Assembly (NCBI GenBank): GCA_964645785.1
Contig: CAZYAV010000018.1
Location: 1-46,808, forward strand
DNA length: 46,808 nt
From: CALWZE01 sp964645785
Lineage (GTDB): Bacteria > Bacillota > Clostridia > Oscillospirales > Ruminococcaceae
Direction of reading: 5' to 3'
The stretch's first letter is position 1, and the number at the start of each line of letters is the position of its first letter. The translations under genes and the position numbers were made by a program. Of the stretch, positions 14,227-21,857 are shown piece by piece. Below the pieces are notes generated by a model. It did no database searches and was not told where the DNA came from. It saw nothing but the letters and a program-made list of their open reading frames with translations.

Positions 14227-15531
14227 TTACACCTCCAGCGTCCAGCTGAGGTCGGGCATGTCCGGGTCGTCCGGCAGCTCGCCCTCAAACAGCTCGGGCA
14301 GCTGGCTGTCCGCCCCGTTCGGGGATTCCGCCCCGGCCGGCACCTCCGCTTCGTCCGCAGGCGCTTCCGGCTCCTCAAACGGCTGCGGCTGTTCGGCGAT
14401 TTCCGCAAGCGGCGCGGGCGGCGCCTCCTCCGCAGCCAGCCCGGCCGCCGCCGCGGGGGCAGGTGCGGGGGATTCCGCGGCATATTCGTCGCTGAAGCTG
14501 AAGCCGTCGAACACAATCGGCTCAACCTCCGAGCCGATCGAGGCCTCCTCCTGCGATGCCTCCTCCGGCGTGATCTGCTCGGCCGTCTGCGGCGTGTCGG
14601 GCTCGTCCGGCTCCGCCGCCGGCGATTCATAGTCGAACAGCACGGGGTTCGGTTCCCCCAGCACGCCCGGCTCGTCCGAAAGCGGCGCGCTGAAAAGCTC
14701 GGGCGCGGCGAATGCTTCCGCTTTGAGGGACTTCAGCTCGGCGCGCATGGCGTCCGCCTCGCTGCGCGCGGCCTCGCATTCCAGCCGCGCCGCGGCCAGC
14801 TGGGCGGCCAGCTCCCGCGCCTTGGCGCGGTCGCCGTTCATGGTCTGCTCAAGGGTATAAAGTTCGGTGTTCAGCCGGGCGTTCTCGTTTTTCATCGAGC
14901 GGTTGTCCCCCGACATCGACTCGATGCGGGTGTTCAGCGCCGCCAGCTGTTCGTCCTTCTGGCTGATGGTGGCGTTCAGCTCGCTGACAATCGAGCCCAG
15001 CCGCGCAATTTCCTTTTCGTGCCCGGCGATGCAGTCGCTCATGGCGGCGGATTTTTCGCTGAGCGCCTTGTTGGCGGCGGCGATTTTGCCGGCCTTGTCC
15101 CGCATATCCTCCAGCTCGCGGTTGGCGGCCGCGAGGTCGGACTTGATGTTCTCCACCACCCCGCTGCTGTCCCCCTCGGTTGCAAGGCGGGTCAGGTGGG
15201 AGCGCAGCGACTGAATCTCCACCGCAAGCTCGTTGGCGCGCTTGTGCTCCTCGTCAAACTTGAACTTCGTCTTGGCGGCGTCGTCCATGTAATCCTTGAC
15301 CTGGTTGCGCATGTTGTTTGCGTTTTTGGCCGACTTTTTGGCGTTGTCCAGATAATCAATCGCGCACAGAAGCGCCGCGTTGGTGACCGACGCGCCGGTG
15401 TTGGCGTTGAGAATCGAGTTGATGTCGCGATCCAGCTCTGCCGCAAGATCGCGCGTATACGTCTCGTCCTCGCTTGTGTTGATGAGAATACTCAGCCCCG
15501 CAATGGTGAGAAGCAGCTTGTTGTTGGGCAT
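14227..15531 (-). CDS. Long ZapA-like division protein with coiled coil and acidic tail
   Basis: A 434-residue protein. Residues 1-85 resemble the FtsZ-ring stabiliser ZapA: KLLLTIAGLSILINTSED, then TRDLAAELDRDINSIL and a helix AALLCAIDYLDNA. Residues about 90-272 are heptad-rich coiled coil with long Lys/Glu/Leu/Ala runs. Residues 275-434 are Pro/Ala/Glu/Asp-rich and probably disordered, ending DLSWTLEV. ZapA proteins are usually near 100 residues. ATG 15531 is preferred over an upstream start because GAGG lies 9 bases before it. It is followed by dut. Confidence 0.75.
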   Translation of the reverse strand: MPNNKLLLTIAGLSILINTSEDETYTRDLAAELDRDINSILNANTGASVTNAALLCAIDYLDNAKKSAKNANNMRNQVKDYMDDAAKTKFKFDEEHKRANELAVEIQSLRSHLTRLATEGDSSGVVENIKSDLAAANRELEDMRDKAGKIAAANKALSEKSAAMSDCIAGHEKEIARLGSIVSELNATISQKDEQLAALNTRIESMSGDNRSMKNENARLNTELYTLEQTMNGDRAKARELAAQLAAARLECEAARSEADAMRAELKSLKAEAFAAPELFSAPLSDEPGVLGEPNPVLFDYESPAAEPDEPDTPQTAEQITPEEASQEEASIGSEVEPIVFDGFSFSDEYAAESPAPAPAAAAGLAAEEAPPAPLAEIAEQPQPFEEPEAPADEAEVPAGAESPNGADSQLPELFEGELPDDPDMPDLSWTLEV

Positions 15532-15605
15532 AACAAAGACCTCGCTTCGCTTGGTAATTGCGTCGAGCCCGGCCGGACAGCCGAAAATCGACAATTCTGA
15601 TTTTT

Positions 15606-15634
15606 ATTATAATACATCATAAGGAGAATTTCAA
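15606..15634 (-). promoter_or_regulatory. Promoter of the zapA-like/dut operon
   Basis: On the minus strand TTGAAA (15634-15629), a 17-base spacer and a perfect TATAAT (15611-15606). It is divergent from the glgP promoter 30 bases away. Confidence 0.75.
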
Positions 15635-15661
15635 AAAAAGTTTGGGCGCAGGCAAAAAAAT

Positions 15662-15690
15662 TTGCTACAAGAGAAAAAGCACGTTATAAT
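15662..15690 (+). promoter_or_regulatory. Promoter of the glgP operon
   Basis: TTGCTA (15662-15667), a 17-base spacer and a perfect TATAAT (15685-15690), followed by more TA-rich sequence. The leader to the TTG start is about 65 bases. Confidence 0.7.
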
Positions 15691-15759
15691 ATAATATAGC
15701 ATAATAGCCTAACAGCGGAAAGCCGGGCGCAATGTTGGAGATTCAGGAGGATTCACAAC

Positions 15760-18171
15760 TTGAGACATAAACTAACGAAAGAAGCGTTTAAGCAGCTGCT
15801 CTCGCGTCAGCTCTCTCGTATGTATGGACAGACCTTTAAAACCGCAACAAACGAGCAGATATACCGGGCGACGGCGATGGTCGTGCGCGGATTCCTGGAG
15901 GATAAGCTGCGCCACCACGACGCGAAAACCTACGGCGAGGGCTCAAAGCAGGTGTATTACCTGTCGATGGAATTCCTGGTTGGCCGCTCGCTGAAAAACA
16001 ACCTGTACAATCTGGGCATCAACGAGGTGGTCGCGGCCGTGCTGGCCGAGGAAGCGAACATCTCGCTTGAAAAGCTGTACGAGCTGGAGCCGGACGCCGG
16101 GCTTGGCAACGGCGGTCTCGGGCGCCTTGCGGCCTGCTATATGGACGGCCTTGCCACCGAGGCGTACACCGCCACGGGCTATTCGATCATGTACGAATAC
16201 GGCATCTTCAAGCAGAAGCTGGTGGACGGCTGGCAGCAGGAGGAGCTGGACAACTGGCTGCCCGGCGGGCAGGTCTGGCTGGACGACAAGCCCGATGAGG
16301 CGATCGAGGTTCGCTTTGACGGGGAGATTCACGAGTCCTGGCAGCAGAATTACCACAATGTCGAGCATGTCAACTACACGGCGGTCAATGCCGTGCCGTA
16401 TGATATGTATATTTCGGGGTACGATTCCCGGTCGGTCACCCGGCTGCGCTTGTGGAAGGCGGAGGCGATCGGCATCGACATGGAGAGCTTTAACCGGGGC
16501 GATTACAACGCGGTGATGCGCGCCAACAGCACGGCGGAGCTCATCAGCAAGGTGCTGTACCCCAACGACAACCACATGGAGGGCAAGGTGCTGCGGCTGC
16601 GCCAGCAGTACTTCCTGTGCTGCGCGTCCATCAACGATATTGTCAAAAAGCATCTTGCGCAGTACGGCTCGCTGGACAACATGCCCGAAAAGGTGGCCAT
16701 CCAGCTCAACGACACCCACCCGACCCTCGCCATCCCCGAGCTGATGCGGGTGGCGCTCGACGAGTGCGGCTACAGCTGGGACGCGGCGGTTCGCATCGCG
16801 CGCGGCGTGTTCGCCTATACCAACCACACCGTCATGAGCGAGGCGCTGGAGAAGTGGAACATCGACATGTTCCGCGCGACGCTGCCCCGCATCTACCAGA
16901 TTATCGAGGAGATTGACCGCATGGAGCGCCGCGAGCTGGAGGAGCGGTTCCCCGGCGACGTCGGCAAAATCTCGTACATGGCCGTGCTGGGCGACGGCAA
17001 TGTGCGCATGGCCAACCTGTGCTGCTATATCTGCCACAGCATCAACGGGGTGTCCAGGCTGCACAGCGAGATTATCAAGCAGGAGGTCTTCCACGACTTT
17101 TACCTTTTCTCGCCGCAGAAGTTCAAAAACGTCACCAACGGCATCGCCTACCGCCGCTGGCTGCTGCAAAGCAACCCCGGCCTGACCAATCTGCTGAGCG
17201 AGACAATCGGCGAGGGCTTCAAGACCGATGCGGCGGAGCTTTCGCGCTTCAGCAAATTCAGCGGCGACGCGGGGGTGCTGGCGCGGCTGGGCGAAATCAA
17301 GCTGGAAAACAAAAAGCGGCTGGCGGAGTACGCGAACAAAACGCTGGATTACCCGGTCAACCCCGATTCGATCTTTGACGTGCAGGCCAAGCGGATGCAT
17401 GAATACAAGCGGCAGCACCTCAACGCCATGCACATCATCCACCAGTATCTGATGCTGCGGGACAATCCGAATATGGATTTCATCCCCCGCACCTATATCT
17501 TCGGCGCCAAGGCCGCGCCGGGCTACTACATCGCCAAGCAGATGATCCGGCTTATCTGCGGGATGCAGGAGCTGCTGGAGCATGACAAGGCCATGCGCGA
17601 CAAGCTGCGCATTGTCTATCTGGAGGATTACCGCGTGACCGTGTCCGAGCTGCTGATGCCGGCCGCCGAGGTCAGCGAGCAGATTTCCCTTGCGGGGACG
17701 GAGGCGTCGGGCACCGGCAACATGAAGCTGATGCTCAACGGCGCGCTGACAATCGGCACGCTGGACGGCGCAAATGTGGAGATTCGCGAGGCGTGCGGGG
17801 CGGAGAATTTCTTCCTGTTTGGCATGACCAAGGAGGAAGTGCTTGCGAAAAAGGCCGCCGGCTATTCGCCGCGCCGCTATTACGATTCGGACATGAACAT
17901 CAAGCGGGTGCTCGACTTTATGTCCCACGGCTTCGGCGGCAACAATTACACGGATCTCGTCAACAACCTGATGAACCAGGATCCGTATCTTGTGCTGGCG
18001 GATTTCGACAGCTATCGCGCCGCGCAGGCACAGGTGAAGAGCGTCTATCACAACCCCGCCGAGTGGAACCGCATGTCCCTGATGAACATCGCGACCTCCG
18101 GGGTATTCTCCGCCGACCGGGCGGTCAACGACTACGCGCGCGACATCTGGAACCTCAAGCACGTGCGCTGA
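15760..18171 (+). CDS. glgP: Glycogen/starch/alpha-glucan phosphorylase
   Basis: An 803-residue GT35 enzyme releasing glucose-1-phosphate from the non-reducing ends of glycogen. The signature EASGTGNMK with the PLP-binding Lys656 is followed by NGALTIGTLDGANVEI. Other conserved blocks include YYLSMEFLVGRSL and GLGNGGLGRLAACYMD near the N terminus, and AIQLNDTHPTLAIPELMR. The length matches short bacterial GlgP. Translation starts at TTG, with AGGAGG exactly 9 bases upstream. It is the first gene of a two-gene operon with the GH13 enzyme. Confidence 0.97.
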   Translation: MRHKLTKEAFKQLLSRQLSRMYGQTFKTATNEQIYRATAMVVRGFLEDKLRHHDAKTYGEGSKQVYYLSMEFLVGRSLKNNLYNLGINEVVAAVLAEEANISLEKLYELEPDAGLGNGGLGRLAACYMDGLATEAYTATGYSIMYEYGIFKQKLVDGWQQEELDNWLPGGQVWLDDKPDEAIEVRFDGEIHESWQQNYHNVEHVNYTAVNAVPYDMYISGYDSRSVTRLRLWKAEAIGIDMESFNRGDYNAVMRANSTAELISKVLYPNDNHMEGKVLRLRQQYFLCCASINDIVKKHLAQYGSLDNMPEKVAIQLNDTHPTLAIPELMRVALDECGYSWDAAVRIARGVFAYTNHTVMSEALEKWNIDMFRATLPRIYQIIEEIDRMERRELEERFPGDVGKISYMAVLGDGNVRMANLCCYICHSINGVSRLHSEIIKQEVFHDFYLFSPQKFKNVTNGIAYRRWLLQSNPGLTNLLSETIGEGFKTDAAELSRFSKFSGDAGVLARLGEIKLENKKRLAEYANKTLDYPVNPDSIFDVQAKRMHEYKRQHLNAMHIIHQYLMLRDNPNMDFIPRTYIFGAKAAPGYYIAKQMIRLICGMQELLEHDKAMRDKLRIVYLEDYRVTVSELLMPAAEVSEQISLAGTEASGTGNMKLMLNGALTIGTLDGANVEIREACGAENFFLFGMTKEEVLAKKAAGYSPRRYYDSDMNIKRVLDFMSHGFGGNNYTDLVNNLMNQDPYLVLADFDSYRAAQAQVKSVYHNPAEWNRMSLMNIATSGVFSADRAVNDYARDIWNLKHVR

Positions 18172-18195
18172 CAAACCGACAGGAAGCAACCGAGT

Positions 18196-19986
18196 ATGGG
18201 TATTTTTAACAGCCGCCGGACGGAGCATAAGAACCCGTCCGGCGCGGTCGCGTCCCAAACGCAGGTGCGCTTTTTCCTTGCGTGCGGGGACGACCAGGGC
18301 ACGCTGGTGATTTACCGGGACGGAGAGCTGCAGCCGCTGCGGGTGGAAATGCGCCGCACGGACGGCGGGCTGCAGGCAGAGCATTGCTTTGCGGATGCGG
18401 GGCTGTATTTCTATTACTTTGAGCTGGGCGAACAGGACGCCGTCGTCCGCGACGATTTTGGCGAGGGGGTGCGCCGCGGCTGGCGCAGCGACCCCGTGCT
18501 GTTTCAGCAGACGGTTTACGACGCGTCCTACCACCTGGTCTGCGGCTTTGCGGGCGGCGTGATGTATCAGATTTTCCCCGACCGGTTTAACGTCGGGTCA
18601 AACGGGCAGCTGGGGCGGGAGGATCTGAACCGGCAGTTTCACGATGACCTGCGCGATGTGCCGGTGTGGTGGCCGAACGAGCAGGGGATGATCACCAACA
18701 CCGACTTTTTTGGCGGCAACCTGCGCGGCGTGCAGGAAAAGCTGGACTATCTCGTCTCGCTCGGGGTCACCTGCATTTACTTTAACCCGATCTGCGAGGC
18801 GCACTCCAACCACCGGTACGACACCGCCGATTATATGAAGGTCGACCCTGTGCTGGGGGACGAGCGGGATTTTAAACGCCTGTGTGAGGCGGCGCACGAG
18901 CGGGGCATCCGCATTGTGCTGGACGGGGTGTTCAGCCACACCGGGGCGGACAGCGTCTATTTCAACAAATACGGCCGCTATCCGGGGCTCGGCGCCTATC
19001 AGGGGCGGGAAAGCCCGTATTATAAATGGTACAAGTTTGGCAGGTACGCGGACGAATACGCGAGCTGGTGGGGATTTGACACCCTGCCCGAGGTCAACGA
19101 GCAGGAGGAGAGCTTTGCGCAGTTTATCTGCGGCGAGGACGGCGTCATCGCCCACTGGATGGCGCTGGGGGCGGACGGCTTCCGCCTGGATGTCGCCGAC
19201 GAGCTGCCGGACAGCTTTATCGAGCGGATCCGCGCCGCGGTCAAGCGGTGGGGGAACGACAAAATCCTCATCGGGGAGGTCTGGGAGGACGCGAGCACCA
19301 AGGTCAGCTACGGCGAGCGCCGCCGCTACCTGTGGGGCAAGGAGCTGGACGCGGTGATGAACTACCCGTTCCGCACCGCGGTGCTCGATTTTGTCCGCAC
19401 CGCAAACGCCGCCGAGTTTATGCGCAGGGTGACCGAAATCTGCGAGAATTACCCCCCGCCAATGCTCAACGTGATGATGAACATGCTGGCGACCCACGAC
19501 ACGGCGCGCGCGCTGAACGCGCTGGCCGTCGGGGAGGAGTACCGCGGCAAATCGCGGGAGTGGCAGGCCGGCAACGCGTTGAGCGACGGGGACTACCTGC
19601 GCGCGGTGGAGATGCTCAAGCTTGCGTGCGCTCTGCAATTTACGCTGCCCGGGCTGCCCTGTATCTATTACGGGGACGAGATTGGGATGCAGGGCTACGG
19701 CGACCCGTTCTGCCGCGGCTATATGCGCTGGGATATGCCGGACAAATTGCTCTGCGACGAGATTCGCTCCATTTCCGGCTTCCGGGCAAAAAACAGGGAC
19801 GTGCTGGCGGACGGACGGCTCGTCCCGCTGCGCAGCGACGGCGGCGTGGTCGCCTACCTGCGCGAAAACACGCGGGGGCAGGTGCTGACCGCCGTCAACC
19901 GCGGCGAGCTGATGACCGACATTGCCCTGCCCGACGGGGACAGCGTCTCAATCGCGCCTTGGTCGTACCTGCTGCTGCGGCTCTGA
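18196..19986 (+). CDS. Intracellular GH13 alpha-amylase/neopullulanase-like glycosidase
   Basis: A 596-residue GH13 enzyme. An N-terminal beta-sandwich-like region (about 20-115) precedes the barrel, which begins MYQIFPDRF. Catalytic residues are Asp332 in GADGFRLDVADE, Glu361 in ILIGEVWED and Asp435 in LATHDTAR. There is no signal peptide, so it acts in the cytoplasm. The context, 24 bases after glgP, suggests it trims alpha-glucans or the maltodextrins left by the phosphorylase. The exact specificity (neopullulanase, maltogenic amylase or cyclomaltodextrinase type) is not determined. AGGAAG lies 9 bases before the ATG. Confidence 0.9.
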   Translation: MGIFNSRRTEHKNPSGAVASQTQVRFFLACGDDQGTLVIYRDGELQPLRVEMRRTDGGLQAEHCFADAGLYFYYFELGEQDAVVRDDFGEGVRRGWRSDPVLFQQTVYDASYHLVCGFAGGVMYQIFPDRFNVGSNGQLGREDLNRQFHDDLRDVPVWWPNEQGMITNTDFFGGNLRGVQEKLDYLVSLGVTCIYFNPICEAHSNHRYDTADYMKVDPVLGDERDFKRLCEAAHERGIRIVLDGVFSHTGADSVYFNKYGRYPGLGAYQGRESPYYKWYKFGRYADEYASWWGFDTLPEVNEQEESFAQFICGEDGVIAHWMALGADGFRLDVADELPDSFIERIRAAVKRWGNDKILIGEVWEDASTKVSYGERRRYLWGKELDAVMNYPFRTAVLDFVRTANAAEFMRRVTEICENYPPPMLNVMMNMLATHDTARALNALAVGEEYRGKSREWQAGNALSDGDYLRAVEMLKLACALQFTLPGLPCIYYGDEIGMQGYGDPFCRGYMRWDMPDKLLCDEIRSISGFRAKNRDVLADGRLVPLRSDGGVVAYLRENTRGQVLTAVNRGELMTDIALPDGDSVSIAPWSYLLLRL

Positions 19987-20020
19987 ACGGGGCGCGGAAA
20001 AAGCCGCCCCATCAACCGGG

Positions 20021-20077
20021 AAAAACACATAGGCGGCGGGCTTGAAAGGCAGGCCCGCCGCTTGCGGTGTTGCGGGG
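20021..20077 (+). repeat. Hairpin repeat copy A
   Basis: It begins AAAAACACA, then the inverted pair GCGGCGGGC/GCCCGCCGC (20033-20061), then TTGCGGTGTTGCGGGG. A second, clearly related copy lies at 20622-20686 in the same orientation. This copy follows the glgP operon and may also act as its terminator, but it lacks a T run. Confidence 0.65.
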
Positions 20078-20293
20078 AAAATCGCCGCCCCCGCCGCGCG
20101 GCTGGTTTGTCCGTGCTTTTTCTGATTGCTTCGGCGAACGGCGCGGCCTTGCGCGAACAAACGGGCGGCGGGGAGCGGGGCACGGCCGCGGTCGGGTGGA
20201 GCCGCCAGCCGCACTGCCCGGCGGCTTGAACAATTCGCCGGCTTCGCGGCACGCCGCCGCGAGCCCGGAAAACGTTTCTGTGGGAGAAAGAGA

Positions 20294-20458
20294 ATGAGTA
20301 AAACGATCGGCGCTGGTATTCTTATGGTTCTCGCCGCAATTGCCGGCTTTTTTCTGGGCGCCTTTCTCGGGGATACTCTGGGCGGGATGCTCTTGCTGAC
20401 CCTGATTGCGGGGATTGGCTGCATTGTGCACGCAATTGAACAGAACGGCAAAGGGTGA
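20294..20458 (+). CDS. Small glycine-rich membrane protein (54 aa)
   Basis: A 54-residue protein: a short polar start MSKTIG, then two hydrophobic stretches (about residues 6-26 and 31-46) rich in Gly and Ala with GxxxG-like spacing (GAFLGDTLGG), and a polar end EQNGKG. This suggests a membrane hairpin. GGAG lies 8 bases before the ATG. I do not recognise the family. It stands alone between two copies of a hairpin repeat. Confidence 0.6.
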   Translation: MSKTIGAGILMVLAAIAGFFLGAFLGDTLGGMLLLTLIAGIGCIVHAIEQNGKG

Positions 20459-20956
20459 CGGGAGCTCCAAACGGCCGGGAGCCCCGGGGTGAAGCGTCCG
20501 CGATAACCTGCCCGGCGGCCGTACTGCCGGTGCTGACAAGCGGCGGCGCGGCGGAACCGCCCCTGCGCGAACCAAAACGCAGGAACGCGCGTCGGCCGGC
20601 CGACGGCGGCCGGCGCACCATAAAAACACAAAAACGGCGGGCTTGAATGGCAAGGTTCAAGCCCGCCGTTTGCGGCGTTGCAGGGGCGGGCGCTTTTGCC
20701 CCGCCGCTCTCTTATGTTGATGAAGTCTGCCCGAATGCCGTTGTCCGGGCGCTTTGTGTCCCCGCGTTTGGCGCGGCGCGGCCGGCACGGCACACGCTCG
20801 CGTCAGGGAGAGGGAACCCGGAAAATCCGTCAATGAATATACAAATTGTATTAACCAGCAGTGAAAAGCGCCGGACAGATTCAGTATACGGCTTTTGCGG
20901 CGGCCGCACCGCTGTACCTGCCTGCGCCCTGCAAAAAAGGCCGCGCGCCGCGGGCG
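20459..20956. other. Gene-free region holding hairpin repeat copy B
   Basis: About 500 bases between the small membrane protein and queH without a believable gene. It contains repeat copy B (20622-20686) and TACAAATTGTATT (20840-20852). The frames open here run through the hairpin and look like composition artefacts. Confidence 0.45.
20622..20686 (+). repeat. Hairpin repeat copy B
   Basis: It begins AAAAACACA, followed by a 16-bp perfect stem AAACGGCGGGCTTGAA/TTCAAGCCCGCCGTTT (20632-20671, 8-base loop) and TTGCGGCGTTGCAGGGG. It aligns along its length with copy A at 20021-20077, except for extra loop bases. Confidence 0.7.
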
Positions 20957-21577
20957 TCAGAGCGCGTTGTCCTTGGCCGCAAGATGCCCCATTGCAAATT
21001 CACAGCCACAGTAGTTCTGCCGGTACAGCCCGTACTGCGCGGTCAGCTCGCCCGCGCGGCGAAAGCCGTCCTTCTTTTTGAAGTCCCCGGGGAGCCATTC
21101 GACCCCGGCCTGTGAAGCCATGGCCGCGCCGGTCTCGTTAATCAATTGGGCGTTTTTGTGCGGGCTGATGGTCAGGGTGGTGCAGACAAGGCCGATGCCC
21201 CGCCGAGCCGCCTCCTGCGCTGCCCGCCCAAGCCGCAGGGAAAAGCACTGCGTGCAGCGCGCGCCGCCCTCCGGCTGCGCTTCCAGGCCGCGCGCCGCCC
21301 GCAGGAATTCGCCGTGGTCATAGTCTAGGTCAACCAGTCCGACCGAGCCGGAATAGCCCGCGGCCGCAATCAGCCGGACAAGCGCGTCCTTGCGCCGCAG
21401 ATACTCCTCGCGCGGCCAGATGTTGGGGTTGTAAAACAGCGCGGTGATCTTGAAATACCGGCTGAGATATTCGAGCACATAGCTTGAACAGACCGCGCAG
21501 CAGCAGTGCAGCAGCAGCGGCGGCCGGCGGCCGCCGAGCGCCTCGATGCGCTGTTCAAGCGCAAGCTGATAATTCAT
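20957..21577 (-). CDS. queH: Epoxyqueuosine reductase QueH
   Basis: A 206-residue metal-dependent QueH (DUF208), which reduces epoxyqueuosine to queuosine at the tRNA wobble base. The cysteine motifs are present: LLLHCCCAVCSSYVLEYL near the N terminus, RCTQCFSLRL in the middle and YCGCEFA near the end. NPNIWPREEY and TTLTISPHKNA are also present. ATG 21577 is chosen because GAGGG is 7 bases upstream and the longer frame has no homologous extension. No other queuosine genes are in view. Confidence 0.94.
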   Translation of the reverse strand: MNYQLALEQRIEALGGRRPPLLLHCCCAVCSSYVLEYLSRYFKITALFYNPNIWPREEYLRRKDALVRLIAAAGYSGSVGLVDLDYDHGEFLRAARGLEAQPEGGARCTQCFSLRLGRAAQEAARRGIGLVCTTLTISPHKNAQLINETGAAMASQAGVEWLPGDFKKKDGFRRAGELTAQYGLYRQNYCGCEFAMGHLAAKDNAL

Positions 21578-21768
21578 AAGCAGACCCTCAAAATACGGAA
21601 AAATGGTGGGATGTGCGGCATCCCGGCGCCGGTTTGCGGACATTTGGCCGCAAACGGCATGTTTTTTGCAAATCGGTCACATAATAAGGCAGATATGTCT
21701 GCGCGCCCCGCTACAAGCATACACCCAAACGGGCACGGCGGCAAGCACGGGGAAGAAGCGGTCGAAGC

Positions 21769-21798
21769 TTGCCTATATAAAACGAAGTGTGCTATAAT
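21769..21798 (+). promoter_or_regulatory. Promoter of the class A PBP gene
   Basis: TTGCCT (21769-21774), an 18-base spacer and a perfect TATAAT (21793-21798), 60 bases before the start codon. Confidence 0.65.
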
Positions 21799-21857
21799 CA
21801 AACATACTGCGGCCACCCTGTTGGCCGCGGAGCTTCGTCGAAAGGAGAAGGCCTGTG

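Noticed and set aside
15943..18534. 863-codon open frame antisense to glgP
   Set aside because: Mirror of a GC-rich coding strand. It is His/Val/Arg-rich without domains, RBS or promoter, and glgP on the plus strand is unmistakable.
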